Part shown: positions 8,164-19,062 of the stretch, one piece after another
How positions within the stretch are numbered: position 1 is the first letter of the stretch
How the letters are laid out: every line of letters starts with the position of its first letter
NCBI GenBank assembly: GCA_963706885.1
Contig: CAVPNX010000031.1
Span: 1 to 64,000, forward strand
Source of the DNA: Prado023 sp963706885
GTDB lineage: Bacteria > Actinomycetota > Actinomycetes > S36-B12 > CAIYMF01
Length of the DNA: 64,000 nucleotides
Direction: 5' to 3'
The notes under the pieces: model-generated
Database searches by the model: none
What the model was told of the DNA's origin: nothing
The model's input: only the letters and a program-made list of their open reading frames with translations
Translations under genes and position numbers: made by a program

Positions 8164-9736
8164 CTGGGCTGAGATGTCGGAGCCTCCTGTGCGGGGCACG
8201 GAACGTCCCCGGGGAGGGCCTTGCCTGTCAGGATCTCGAACAATGTGCCCAACTCGGGGCAGGTCCTGACTCCCAGCTGCGGGTTCACCGTGTACGGCTC
8301 GTCCATGAGCGCCCAGGCGATCGTCTCGGCGGCGAGCTCGACGCCACGTTCGCCCCATAGATCGGCTGTGTCCGCCCAACCTGCCTGGCCCCCCTGAGCG
8401 GTGAAGGCCTGCTGGGTCTGCTTCGGGAGACCTGCCATCCAGGCATGGCCGAGCTCGTGGAGGGCAGTGGCCTTGGCGGGCTCCCGCCAGTCAGTGCACT
8501 CACCTGGGTCGGTACAGGCCGTCCTCTCGAGGAAGCACAGACTGAGCGAGGCCCCGAGGGCCAGGCCACGGACGTTGCGGCACAGGTCGATCCGGTTGTC
8601 GTAGAAGGCCACCTCGGTCAGCGTGGGGGGCTTCAGGCCAACCTGCGTCGAATCGCCCTGAGGCCCACACGACGAGCCGGTCGAGGTGGGGAGTGCTGTT
8701 GAACATGAGCACTTCAGCGCCGTTGAGTGACAGGACCCCGCTCTGGACCCGGGCCACGGGCGGGGGGATCGCCAGGTCCTCCCACCAGCCCTTGGCCCCG
8801 GCGGCCCCCGTCGTCTGTGCCCCCCGCTGCACGCAGCGAGGGAGTGTGTCGACTCGGTGATAGCGGGACTCGTGCGTGATGCGGCCGTGCTCATCCAGTT
8901 CGACGATGACTGCCAGATGGCCGGGGCAGCCCCCGCCGCCGTTCGCGGAGACCAGCATGACCATCGCCTTCATCGGTTCGACGTAGGGGGAGGCGGCTTC
9001 TGCCACCACATACATGGCCGGGCCGCTGAGGCCGGGAAGCACGTCGACGCTGAACTGGGGCAATCCTCCGGCTTCGGCATCCTCGGCAGCATGGGCGACG
9101 ACTTCAGCCCGGGACTCCGCGCCAACTCCCATCAGGTCGTCGGTGAGGGTTGCGGCGGGGACGTAGAGAGCTTCGAGGGCTGATGCCGAACCGGTGGACC
9201 ACGCGTGCGCCCAGTCCCGGGCCGCGATTTGGACGGCCAGCATCCGTGGGTCGTCCGAACGGCCGGAACGCCAGGCAACCTCCGAAACGGCGAAGGTCTG
9301 GGAGGTGATTCCTCGCGGCCCGAACTCGTTGATCGCCACGAGGCGGTTGGCGTCCCCGAAGGGTTCCTGGATCGGCGCGGCCTCGACCGCCCCCGTGCCG
9401 GACACGTAGAGGTCTCCCTGTTCATGGTCCCGGTCGCGGTACGGGACGAAGGCACGGTCGATGGCCTGCAGGCCCTCCACGCTGCCCGTGACCGCAGGGA
9501 TCCCGAGGCTCGTGAGGTCGACCCGCGCGTCGTCGGCATAGTGCGCCCTGGTGTTGAACACCCCCTGGCGCAGGGCGTCGTGGTAGGAGGCGAACCACAT
9601 CTCAGGGGCGCTGAGCGCGGGCGCACTCGGGGCGCGTGCCCCGGTGCACGCAGTGGACGGGAACAACAGTGAGCGCGACCAGCGCGAGGCTGAGTGCCGG
9701 GCGCACCGGTCGGTTGGCGTCTCGCGGGAGGATCAC
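8160..9736 (-). CDS. HExxH-containing lipoprotein, copy 1 (frame breaks near 9670 and 8643)
   Basis: First of four copies of one module. Signal peptide VRPALSLALVALLLFPSTAC is recovered by dropping one base at 9670, giving a lipobox STAC. Two blocks then look like NTF2/SnoaL-type folds (YHDALRQGVFNTRAHYADDA and WAHAWSTGSASALEALYVP), then GWWEDLAIPPP, and after a second break at 8643 the C-terminal half with ALHELGHAW (HExxH) and ERGVELAAETIAWALMDEPY. At the 8643 break the paralogues give RFxxxGLxxP, exactly what the one-base correction restores. GTG 9736 has GGAGG six bases upstream and overlaps the upstream stop (GTGA). About 524 residues. A zinc peptidase-like role is inferred from the motif only. 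Confidence 0.75.
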
Positions 9737-11372
9737 GGGGCACCTCCGACCCCACCATTCGGTTCGGCGCAGGCGCGAGGGTCGGGGGTGGTGAAGGTGA
9801 GCGTCTGGAAGTCAGTGGTGAGCTGGGCGCAGGTGAGGGTCCCGAGCCGGGGGTCGACGGTGTAGGGCTCGTCCATGAGGCCCCAGGCGATCGTCTCGGC
9901 CGCGCGCTCGGCGCCCTGCTGGCCCCAGGGCAGGGCGGGGTCGTGCCAGGTCAGGTCGTGGGCGGCGAGGAACGCCTCGACCCGGTCGAGGCTCTGGTGG
10001 GACGTCGTAGGAGGTGTGGCCCCCGTACACGGGCGGAGCCAGGTAGAGGTGCGCGAACTCGTGCAGGGTCGCCGCCCGAACCTCGATGGACAACTGGCAG
10101 GGCGCGTCGGCGCAGGCCTCGTCGGCGGTGAACGGCAGGCCGAGGTCTGGGGCATCCGAGCCGGTGGGGAAGCCGAACGCGTCCCATCGATCCCCGTCCA
10201 CCGGTGGGAGGAAGGTGACGGACGTCGGCTCGGGGGGTGGCAGCCCGAGCATCGCGAAGCGCTGCTGGGCCCAGTCGATGATCGGGTCGATGCGCGGGTC
10301 ACCGTTCCAGACCGCGATGTCGTCGGCACCCGGGTGGAGGGTCCCCGTGCGGGTGACAACGGGGGCCGTCGGAGGGTGCGACAGCGTCCCACCAGCCGCT
10401 CGGGCGCTGGTCCGGTGCCGTGCAGCGGCGAAGCGAGTCGATGCGGTGCAGCCGCTCCTCCCGGGTGATGTGCTGCGTGTCGTCCAGCCACAGCGCGACG
10501 GCCACGGCCCCGGGACAGTCGCCCTCGCCGGGCACGTCCAGCAGGAGGACGAGTTGATCCGCGCCGCCGATGCCGGTGCCGTAGTCCCCATTGGTGAAGG
10601 CCGCTGGCCCCGCGCCGGCCGGGATCTCGTGCAGCGTGGCCCCGCGTAGTGAGAGGCCGGTGGTCGCGCGTGCCTCCTGGGCGATGGCCGAGGCCCCGGA
10701 TACCTCCCTGCCGGCCAGGGAGTCAGTCAGCGTGGCATTGTCGGTGTACTGGCCCTGGACTGCGCTGCTGTCCCCTGAGGTCCACCCGTCGAGGTACCCG
10801 TGTGCCAGGTCCAGGACTTCGTCCTTCGTGGCTCCCGCGTATGTCCACTGCCCCGAACCTGCGGCGCCGAGGATCACCTCGTCGGTGAGGCCCGCAACGC
10901 CGACGGAGTAGAGGAACGCCGCGTCGATGCCGGAGACCATCGCAGGATCGATCCGGTGCAGTGGCTCGAGGAACCCCCGACGGGACAGGTAGATGGGCTC
11001 GGTGGGGACCAGGTCGATCCGGTCCGAGTTGTCTCGCCCGCCGAGCCAGACTGGTGGCATCTGCGAGCTGTCGCGCAGTGCCTGGGCGAACCCCGGGCGG
11101 CCGACGCCCTCGTAGTCGATGAACCGCTTGTCCACGTGCGCGTCCGGAGCGTAGAAGGGCATCGCATTCGTGATCCCGATGCGATAGGCATCGTTCAGGG
11201 CGGCCGCGTACGCCTCGGCAGCGGAGGCCCATTCGGTCCCCGCGGTCGCCTCAGGTGCGGGCGTGCAGCCCGTGGACGACATCAGGAGGGCGATGGCCGC
11301 CCATCGTGCCGCCACCCGCACAGCGGCGGGCTGAACGCCCCCATCCGCGGGGGCCACGCCTGGCCTTCCCAC
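9733..11372 (-). CDS. HExxH-containing lipoprotein, copy 2 (frame breaks near 10371 and 10005)
   Basis: Paralogue of its neighbours with signal peptide and lipobox (RWAAIALLMSSTGC). The N-terminal half matches the NTF2-like-looking blocks (AYAAALNDAYRIGITNAMPF, YLDGWTSGDSSAVQGQYTD), then GWWDAVAPPTAPVVTRTGTL across the first break, TLHEFAHLYLA (HExxH at 10049-10063) and, after the second break, ERAAETIAWGLMDEPYTVDPRLG. Each break is repaired by removing one base, and the repaired joins agree with the intact copy 3. The start is uncertain: GTG 11372, with AGGAGG only one base away, or GTG 11321, which gives a compact signal peptide. 528 to 545 residues. Its stop overlaps the start of copy 1. 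Confidence 0.72.
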
Positions 11373-11511
11373 ACCTCCTGCCTACCGCCGGCCGGGGCAC
11401 CGGACCAGAGCCCTACGTCCCTTGGCGCGGACATCGTGGAGGCGTTGGAGCGGCTCTTGCACCGGGCAGGCGCAGTGTGTGCCGCCGGATCTGCTGTGCG
11501 GGCTGCGTGAG

Positions 11512-14500
11512 TCACGGCGCACCGGAGGACTGCCCCTGGCCGGCACAAGGAGGGCTCGCCAGCGCGTGATCGGTGAGGATCGTGTACATCTCCGCCCACT
11601 GGTCACATGCGTAGTTGCGTGCGAGTTCGACGTTCGGGGCAACCGCCTCGTCCATCAAGGCTCCGGCCATCGCTTCAGCGGCCAGCTCGACGCCGCGCTG
11701 GCCCCACAGCAGGTCGGGGGACTCCCAAGCCGGGAGCCCGGACGCGCGCAGGAAGGTGGACTGCGTCTCGGGAGTCACGTTCTGGGCCAGCCACAGGTGG
11801 CTGAGCTCGTGGAGCAGGGCCTTCCTGGCCCAGGGACGCCACCCCGCGCACCCATCGTCGGTGCAGGCATCAGTGGTCCCGAAGCACAGGGAGACATCGA
11901 CGCCCGCGGCCAGGCCATTGATCCCCGCGCACGCGGGCGCCTTCCGGTCGACGAACGTGACGCTGTCCACGCTCGGTGCGACGAGCCCGGCTTCCGGGAA
12001 TCTGCGCAGTCCCCAGCCGATGAGCCGGTCGAGGGCCGGTGAGCTGTTGCGGACCTCGAGCGCGCGGTCCGCCACCGTCAGAGTGCCCGAGTGCCCCACC
12101 GAGACGCCCGGGGGGATCGCCACCTCCTCCCACCAGCCTCCTGACGGTGGCTGCGGCACTTGGCAGCCGCCCAGGTCGGCTGCGGCGTGATGGCGGATCT
12201 CCTCGGTGATCAGGCCGTCAGCGTCGAGGTGAAGCACCACTGCGAGATGGCTCGGGCAGCCCACGCCGGCGGCCAGGAGCAGGACCACCGTGTCCAGCGG
12301 GTCGCCGGGATCGGCATCGCCGGTCGCGAACACCGCCGGTCCGCCGAGATCGGGAAGCGCCACGAGGGCCGAATCGGGGAGCCCGCCCTCAGCTGGGCCG
12401 GCCCGACCGAGCGCGCGCACGTCATCGGTCCCGGTGGCGGTGATGTCCAGGAGGTTGTCGGTGATCGTCGCGTCGGGGGTGTACAGGTCGGCGACCGCCG
12501 CCCCCTCCTGACCGCCCCAGGCTGAGACGTAGGCATCAGCGGCGGCGCGGAGGACCTTGAGTCGCTCGTCGTTCGGATGTGCTGCGCGCAGCGTGACCAG
12601 GGACGGCGCGAAGGTCTCGGAGGTGATCCCGGTTGCAGCCAGGGACCTCACGAAGGCCGCCTTCATCGAACCCGGCAGTGCTGCGACGCCAACCGCCCCG
12701 GTTCTCGAGACGAAGAGCGGACCGATCTGGTCGCGCTGCAGGAGGGGTGCCCCGGCCATCATCGTCAGGTGCTCGCGAAGGGCATCGCGACCGGAGGCGG
12801 CGTTCGCCCCCAGCGCCCTGTGGTCGAAGGCGACGCTGGGGGAGTAGTACCCGTAGACGTCCAGGATCCCGTGGTCGAGCGCAGCGTCGTAGGCGTCGAA
12901 CCACCGCACGGCGGCGGCCGCGGGTCCGGCGAGTGAGGTCTCCCGTGGGGGCATGGGTGCCGTTGACGCCGTGGGTCGCGCGTGCCCAGCGGCCCCTGTC
13001 GAGCACGCGCGAGGGTCCGGGGTGGATCCGGTGAGCAGGGCGAAGTCCTCGGCGAGGTGGGCGCAGGACGGTGATCCCATCCGAGCGTCCACCGGGTAGG
13101 GCTCATCCATCAGCCCCCACGCCACGGTCTCGGCGGCCAGCTGGGACGCCTGCTCAGCCCATGGCACGTCCGGGTCCAGCCAGGTCAGGCCAAGTGCGGT
13201 CCGGTAGGGCTCGATCCGGGTCGGCCCGGTCAGCGGATCCTCCCAGCGCGGGTACGCGGGATCCGCCAGGTACACGTGGGCCAGCTGGTGCAGCGTCGCG
13301 GCCTTGGCTGCAGTGGGCCACGAGGTGCAGTCGGCGTCCAGGCACGCTTCGGACGCCGGGAAGGGCAGGGCCAGGTCGGGGGCCGTCGTGCCCTCCTCGA
13401 ACCCGTACGCCAGCCAGGGGTCCTCACCACCCGGGAGGAACGTCACCGATGTCGGAATGGGGGCGGGGAGCCCGGCCTCGGCGAAGCGCTGGAGACCCCA
13501 GGTCAGCAGGGGGCTGGGGTCGGGCGTGCCGTTCCAGATCGCGATGTCCAGGCCGCTGACGCGCAGCGTGCCGGTCCGGACGACAGAGTCCGGGTCCGGG
13601 ATCCGGATGTCGTCCCACCAGCCGGAGGGAACTGCATCCCAGCAGCCCGTGCGGGAGTCGATCCGGTGGTAGCGCTCCTCGGCGAGGATGGTCGAACCGT
13701 CGAGGTGGAGGACGACGGCCACGTCACCGGGACACCCGTCGGACCCGTCGACGTGCACCAGCAGGACCATCCGGTCGGTCGGCCCCGAACCCGTGGACTC
13801 ACCGTTGACGTAGATGGCCGGTCCGCCGTCCTGCGGGATGTCGCGGAGCGCCGCACCCGTGAGCCCTCCGTGGCCCCAGGCGCGCCCGGCAGCGGCACCG
13901 ATCCGGTCCGCCCCCCGGAGGTGGAGACCTGCCAGCGAGTCGTCCACGCGTGCCTCTGCGCCGTACAGCCGGGCAACCGCGTCGGAATCACCGGCCGCCC
14001 ACGCGTGCACGTAGTCGGCGGCGATCCGTTCGTAGGGAGCTGGGTCCAGGTCGGTGTACGACTCACCGGCAGCGAGCGAGCCGGTCCAGGTCTGCGATGC
14101 GATCCCCTCCGGGCCGAGCCGGTAGGCGGAAGCCGTGGGGATGATGTAGTCCACCGGCGTGATCCGGGCGACATCGACGGCCCCGTCACGGGAGACGTAG
14201 AGAGGTTCGTCGAAGGAGATCGACGCGTTGTCCGCCGGATCCCGGCCGCCGAACGACACCGGTGGGGACTGGGCGGAGTCGCGCATCGCCTGGATCGCTT
14301 GCGGTCGCCCGGTGTCGTTGTGGTTGAGCAACCCGTATTCCACGTGGGCGCCAGCCGTGTAGAACGAGGCCAGGCTGGTGAAGCCGACCCCCTGCGCCTC
14401 ATGGAACGCCGTGAAGTACTGCTCAGCACGCTGAGCCCATTCGATGGGCTGCGTCGTGGGTGTCGACCCAGTGGTGCAGGCTGCCACCAACCCGTACATC

Positions 14501-14538
14501 CCTGCAGCGATCACCCACCAGCGGCCCCGTTCCCGCAT
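11512..14538 (-). CDS. Double-length HExxH-family lipoprotein (copies 3a and 3b fused)
   Basis: A single uninterrupted 1008-residue frame. Signal peptide MRERGRWWVIAAGMYGLVAAC has lipobox VAAC. Residues 20-505 and 530-1008 are each a full copy of the module found once in the two downstream genes: paired NTF2-like-looking blocks, GWW[DE]xx, RF.E.GL.xP, a histidine motif and AAET/AAEA...LMDE. The second half reads LLHELSHLW (HExxH, 11797-11811); the first reads TLHQLAHVY (13276-13290), the catalytic-type Glu replaced by Gln. This gene shows the true architecture of the frame-broken neighbours. AGGAGG lies one base before the ATG. First gene of a minus-strand cluster; the product is presumably anchored on the outer face of the membrane. 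Confidence 0.8.
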   Translation of the reverse strand: MRERGRWWVIAAGMYGLVAACTTGSTPTTQPIEWAQRAEQYFTAFHEAQGVGFTSLASFYTAGAHVEYGLLNHNDTGRPQAIQAMRDSAQSPPVSFGGRDPADNASISFDEPLYVSRDGAVDVARITPVDYIIPTASAYRLGPEGIASQTWTGSLAAGESYTDLDPAPYERIAADYVHAWAAGDSDAVARLYGAEARVDDSLAGLHLRGADRIGAAAGRAWGHGGLTGAALRDIPQDGGPAIYVNGESTGSGPTDRMVLLVHVDGSDGCPGDVAVVLHLDGSTILAEERYHRIDSRTGCWDAVPSGWWDDIRIPDPDSVVRTGTLRVSGLDIAIWNGTPDPSPLLTWGLQRFAEAGLPAPIPTSVTFLPGGEDPWLAYGFEEGTTAPDLALPFPASEACLDADCTSWPTAAKAATLHQLAHVYLADPAYPRWEDPLTGPTRIEPYRTALGLTWLDPDVPWAEQASQLAAETVAWGLMDEPYPVDARMGSPSCAHLAEDFALLTGSTPDPRACSTGAAGHARPTASTAPMPPRETSLAGPAAAAVRWFDAYDAALDHGILDVYGYYSPSVAFDHRALGANAASGRDALREHLTMMAGAPLLQRDQIGPLFVSRTGAVGVAALPGSMKAAFVRSLAATGITSETFAPSLVTLRAAHPNDERLKVLRAAADAYVSAWGGQEGAAVADLYTPDATITDNLLDITATGTDDVRALGRAGPAEGGLPDSALVALPDLGGPAVFATGDADPGDPLDTVVLLLAAGVGCPSHLAVVLHLDADGLITEEIRHHAAADLGGCQVPQPPSGGWWEEVAIPPGVSVGHSGTLTVADRALEVRNSSPALDRLIGWGLRRFPEAGLVAPSVDSVTFVDRKAPACAGINGLAAGVDVSLCFGTTDACTDDGCAGWRPWARKALLHELSHLWLAQNVTPETQSTFLRASGLPAWESPDLLWGQRGVELAAEAMAGALMDEAVAPNVELARNYACDQWAEMYTILTDHALASPPCAGQGQSSGAP

Positions 14539-14688
14539 GCCTCCTGAGTAGCACCAGGTCCACGGCCACGGCAGAGGACTTGGTCCCCTGCGCGTGATCT
14601 CCGACTGTCGGCAGGTCGCTGCCGCCCCAGTCGAACGTCGTCAGTGCTGAGGTTCGGATGGATCCGGCCGCCGCCTGAGGCCGCCCAC

Positions 14689-14694
14689 TACGCT
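14689..14694 (+). promoter_or_regulatory. Leaderless -10 box (TACGCT) for ilvD
   Basis: TACGCT is six bases before ATG 14701. There is no room for a leader, so ilvD, unlike ilvB, leuA and cimA, has no attenuator. Confidence 0.6.
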
Positions 14695-14700
14695 TGCCCC

Positions 14701-16393
14701 ATGACCGAGACCCCCACCACGCCCGACATCAAGCCCCGCAGCCGCACCGTCACCGACGGCCTCGAGCGCGCCGCCGCCCGCGGGATGCTGCGCGCGGTGG
14801 GCATGTCCGACGAGGACTGGCCGAAGCCGCAGATCGGCATCGCCTCGAGCTGGAACGAGATCACCCCGTGCAACCTCTCCCTGGAGCGCCTCGCCCGCTC
14901 GGCCAAGGAGGGCGTGCACGCCGGCGGCGGCTACCCGCTGCAGTTCGGCACCATCTCGGTCTCCGACGGCATCTCGATGGGCCACGAGGGGATGCACTTC
15001 TCGCTGGTGAGCCGCGAGATCATCGCCGACTCCGTCGAGGCCGTCATGCAGGCCGAATGCCTCGACGGCATGGTCACGTTCGCCGGCTGCGACAAGTCCC
15101 TGCCGGGCATGCTGATGGCCGCCGCGCGCCTGGACGTGGCGTCGGTGTTCGTCTACGCCGGCTCGATCCTCCCGGGGCGGGTCGGCGACCGCGACGTCAC
15201 GATCATCGACGCCTTCGAGGCGGTCGGGGCCTGCGCCCGTGGGCTGATCACCCGCGAGGAGGTCGACGAGATCGAGCGCGCGATCTGCCCGGGCGAGGGC
15301 GCGTGCGGTGGCATGTACACCGCCAACACGATGGCCTCGGCGGCCGAGGCGATGGGGATGAGCCTGCCCGGCTCGGCCGCCCCGCCCGCCGTGGACCGTC
15401 GCCGCGACGGGTTCTCCCGGCGCTCCGGCGAGGCCGTCGTGGAGATGCTGCGCCAGGGCATCACCACCCGCGACATCATCACGAAGAAGTCGCTGGAGAA
15501 CGCCATCGCCGTCGTCATGGCCCTCGGCGGCTCCACGAACGCCGTCCTGCACCTGCTGGCGATCGCCCACGAGGCCGACATCGACCTCGAGATGGAGGAC
15601 TTCCAGCGCATCGGTGCCAAGGTCCCGCTGCTCGGCGACCTGAAGCCCTTCGGTCGCTACGTGATGAGCGACATGGACCGGGTCGGGGGAGTGCCGGTGA
15701 TCATGCGCGCCCTGCTCGACGCCGGGCCTGCTGCACGGCGACTGCCTGACGGTCACCGGCCGCACGGTCGCCGAGAACCTGGCCGAGGTCAACCCCCCGG
15801 ACCCCGATGGCACGATCCTGCGCGCGATGTCCGACCCGATGGGCGGCACCGGCGGCATCACGATCCTCGGCGGCTCGCTGGTTCCCGAGGGCGCGGTCGT
15901 GAAGAACGCCGGCATCCCCGTGGAGGTCTTCGAGGGCCCGGCGCGCGTCTTCGAGCGCGAGCGCGCCGCGATGGACGCCCTCGAGGACGGCACCATCCAG
16001 GCCGGCGACGTCGTGATCATCCGCTACGAGGGCCCCAAGGGCGGCCCGGGGATGCGCGAGATGCTGATGATCACCGCGGCCATCAAGGGTGCGGGGCTGG
16101 GCAAGGACGTCCTGCTGATCACCGATGGGCGCTTCTCCGGCGGCACAACCGGCCTGTGCGTGGGCCACGTGGCCCCCGAGGCCGTCGACGGCGGTCCGAT
16201 CGCGCTGGTCGCCGACGGCGACCGGGTGCGCATCGACATCCCGAACCGGACCCTCGACCTGCTCGTGGACGATGCCGAGCTGGCCGTCCGCCGGGAGGCG
16301 TGGGTCCCGCTCCCGCCGCGCTACACCCGCGGCGTCCTGGCCAAGTACGCCAAGCTGGTCGGCTCCGCCTCCCGCGGCGCGGTCTGCGACTGA
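14701..16393 (+). CDS. ilvD: Dihydroxy-acid dehydratase (frame break near 15727)
   Basis: Fe-S dehydratase of valine and isoleucine synthesis. Family motifs: SSWNEITPCN, the cluster-binding C in AGCDKSLPGMLMA, GEGACGGMYTANTMA with a second cysteine, GGSTNAVLHLLAIA, and after the break MGGTGGITILGG, YEGPKGGPGMREML and TDGRFSGGTTGLCVGHV. The frame changes at GCCGGGCCTGCTG; removing one base at 15727 gives DAGLLHGDCLTVTGRT and a normal 563-residue protein. Start ATG 14701 follows a leaderless promoter. It stands alone, 2.7 kb upstream of ilvB with two lipoprotein genes between. Confidence 0.93.
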
Positions 16394-16510
16394 GCCTCCT
16401 GGCCCCTGTCTGCCTCTGGTCGGCTGAGGCCCGAGTCGTGGGCTGAGGACCTTCGCCCCTGCCCCGGATCCTGCGGCCGCAGGACGATGGGAGTGAGGGA
16501 AGGGGCGCCC

Positions 16511-17507
16511 ATGATGCGAGGGTTCGTCACCACGTTCGCGGCTGTTGCACTGGTGCTTGCCGGATGTGCCAGCGGGACCGACGAGGGCGCGGGGGGCTCC
16601 GGGACGTCCGAGTCCCCGGCTGCCTCCGCCACCTCCAGCTCACCCGTGGCGATGGGCAACGGGGCCTTCTTCGTCCTGCCGTATCAGGGGTCGGGCGCTC
16701 AGCGGTACGCCATCGGTGCCGACGGGACGATCGGTCCGGGCTCCCCGGTCCCGTGGGAGTCCGGTCCGGACGCCGGGGCCACCCTGCTCAAGGACGCGCT
16801 GGGACCCTGGGCCCTGACCTCGACGGTGGAACTGCCACTCACCGACGTGTCAAGGACCACGCAGCTGCAGGTGCGCAATGTGGAGACCGGCGAGGTCCTC
16901 CACCAGATCGACGTGCCGGGATGGTGCAGCGGGGCGGATGGCGCGAGCTACCCCTGCCTGCTGCTCGACGAGAACAGGATGGTGCGCTCGACGCCCATCG
17001 ACGGCGAGGGCAGCGGGACGATCACGGTCTCGTCGACCACGACCGGCGAGACCCTGGCCGAGTACGGGCCGTTCCCAGGGCTGGCCGGAGTGAATCCGAC
17101 CAACTCGCCCGACACCCTGGTCGTGGTGACCTACGACCAGGCCGGCAAGCAGCACCGCTACCAGACGCTGGACACAAGGACCGGGGAGACATCGCGAGAT
17201 CGGCACCATTCCAACGACCCAGCCGTGGATCTGCATCCTCGGGGCCGATTCCGTTCTCACGTACTCGAACTCGCTGCAGGCGATCGGCCCGGCCCAGATT
17301 GCGCCTGTCGAGGTACCCGAGCTCGGTGCGCGTGGACCCGGCTCCCAGGGCTGCTCGGCGGATGGCTCGTACCTCTACGTGCGAACGGACTCCACGGTTG
17401 ACCCCGAGAAGGACCTGGTCATCGATTCGGTGTCTCTCGTGGACGGCACGCGGGCGCCAGCGCTGACTCTCCCGTCGCAGCAGGACATGATCCTGGTGAC
17501 CCGCTGA
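16511..17507 (+). CDS. Lipoprotein of unknown function (frame break near 17195)
   Basis: Signal peptide MMRGFVTTFAAVALVLAGCASG has a lipobox LAGC, followed by a Ser/Thr/Pro-rich linker, so the product is exported and membrane-anchored. The body is beta-rich with repeats of the type QLQVRNVETGEVLHQIDV and ITVSSTTTGETLAEYG, suggesting a propeller-like fold. The frame breaks in GAGACATCGCGAG; dropping one base at 17195 continues as EIGTIPTTQPWICILGADSV and ends at 17507 (331 residues). ATG 16511 is preceded by a purine-rich AGGGAAGGGG. The next gene is a second lipoprotein of similar style. No family recognised. Confidence 0.7.
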
Positions 17508-17589
17508 TCGAGGGGCAGCTCGGCAGGGGGAGCCAGGGTCGGGACGTCCAGCACTACCGCGCCGAAACCTCGGGGGAGACGGTGGGGGT

Positions 17590-18873
17590 ATGCGGGGAAC
17601 GGTGCTGAGGAGCCGGTGGGTCCTGGCCGGAATGGCTGTGGTCCTCCTCTGCGGCTGCCAGACGACCAGCGAGCCGAGCGAACCCTCGGCCACGATGTCG
17701 AGTCCCAGCTCCTCTGCGACGGCCACCGGTCTGCCGACCCGGCCCACGGCGCAGGACTTCCTCATCGAGCGGTCCCGTGCTCCCGTGTCGGCGATCGCCG
17801 CCACCTTCCCGCTCGAGGGTGTCGCCAGCGGCGTGGTCATCGATCCGGTCGTCGGCGAGGCCTACATCACGACCTGTCGGGGGTGTGGGGGCGAGACGCC
17901 CGCGATGGCCGATGTGCTGCAGGTGGCCGACCTGGCCGATCGCGCGCTGACGGACGAGATCGACCTCACGGGCCCCATGCCGGGCCTGTACCCCCGGTTG
18001 GCCGCGGACCCGTACGCGGGAGTTCTCTACGTCACCCGTGCCGGTACCGCTCCCTCTGGGTCGATCGCGGTGATCGACGCGGCCAGTCATCAGGTCACCG
18101 GGACGATCGACGTCGGGAAAGCAGCCTCTGGGGGATCGCCGTCGATCCGACCTCGGGACTGGTCTACGTGATGCAGGAGGGGCCGTCCGGGGATTCGTCC
18201 GGCATGCTCGCCGTCATCGACGGAGCGAGCCGTGAGGTCCTGGACCGGATTCCGGTCCAAGCCGACGCCGGGTCGGGGATCGCGGTCGATCCCGCCCACG
18301 GGCGGGTCCTCATCGGCGACTCCGGGGACGGCAGCCTCATCGTCATCGACGCTGTGGCACGCGAGGTGGTCCGGACCGTCCAGGTCGTGCCGGGCATGGA
18401 CGACCCGTGCGAGAACTGCATGGGCTACCTGGGGACGCCGGTCGCCGATCCCACCACCGGGCTCGTCTACCTGTCCGGGCCGGCGGCCGTCGGGCAGGAC
18501 CCCTCCTCGAACGCCCTCGGACACGGCAGTGGCACCGTCCGGCCCGCTGTCGCGTACCCCGGGCGACGCCAGGGTCGTACCCGTGGGAGGCGGCTCATCG
18601 TCGGTGTACGTGGTCGACCCGGAGGCCGGTGAGGTCGTCCAGGCCGTCCCCGTTCCAGGGATGGTCGTGTGGACGCGGGCGTGCGACCCGGCGGCGGGTG
18701 TGATCTACCTGACCAACATCGGCCAGCCGGCGACCGGGGTGCTCGCCCTGGACACCGCGACGCGCGAGCTGGGCACGGTGGTTCCGGTCGAGGGCGAGAC
18801 GACCCTGGCGGTCGACCCGGCATCGGGGGAGGTGTGGGTCGCCGGCAACGGGGCCCTGACGATCCTCGAGTGA
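17590..18873 (+). CDS. YVTN-type beta-propeller lipoprotein (frame breaks near 18118 and 18540)
   Basis: Signal peptide MRGTVLRSRWVLAGMAVVLLCGC with a cysteine after LCG, then a Ser/Thr linker. Repeats of the YVTN/YncE kind run through all three frames: VVIDPVVGEAYITT, IAVDPTSGLVYVMQ, IAVDPAHGRVLIGD, VADPTTGLVYLSG, VVDPEAGEVVQAVPV and LAVDPASGEVWVAGN. The first break needs one added base at about 18118 (in GGGAAAGC), the second one removed base at about 18540; the repaired protein has 427 residues and evenly spaced repeats. Such proteins are extracellular scaffolds of unknown ligand. Downstream lies the ilvB attenuator. Confidence 0.72.
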
Positions 18874-18957
18874 TCGGGTTCCCGGGTGGCCGGCTCGAGC
18901 TGGACTTGGCTCGCGTGGACGCCCTTGTCTCACATGGTGGACATTCTGGCCGAGGGG

Positions 18958-18986
18958 TTGCGCTTCTGCCGGCCCGGGGCCACTAT
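18958..18986 (+). promoter_or_regulatory. Promoter of the ilvB leader (TTGCGC - 17 bp - CACTAT)
   Basis: A -35-like TTGCGC (18958-18963) and -10-like CACTAT (18981-18986) are separated by 17 bp. The -10 ends six bases before the GTG of the leader peptide, so the transcript should start at or next to that codon. Both hexamers are imperfect. Confidence 0.45.
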
Positions 18987-18992
18987 GAGCGC

Positions 18993-19043
18993 GTGCGAAT
19001 TATCGTAGTAGCGACTCACGCCGGGGTGGGAACCCCAGCCTGA
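18993..19043 (+). CDS. ilvB leader peptide (MRIIVVATHAGVGTPA)
   Basis: Sixteen-codon open frame starting at GTG, reading MRIIVVATHAGVGTPA. Codons 3-6 are Ile-Ile-Val-Val, the end products of the enzyme encoded downstream. It sits between an apparent promoter and an intrinsic terminator ahead of ilvB, the arrangement of ribosome-mediated attenuation. Comparable ilvB leaders are known in Corynebacterium and Streptomyces. A GGGGT/ACCCC hairpin (19023-19036) lies within its last codons, and GGGAAC (19028-19033) could pair instead with GTTCCC (19046-19051), giving mutually exclusive folds. Confidence 0.75.
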   Translation: MRIIVVATHAGVGTPA

Positions 19044-19062
19044 CTGTTCCCTACTCCGACGT

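Noticed and set aside
5806..8379. Minus-strand open frame of about 857 codons
   Set aside because: It is antisense to three recognisable plus-strand genes (two S51-like proteins and a dehydrogenase) and its translation is low-complexity Arg/Gly/Pro/His typical of GC-rich shadow frames.
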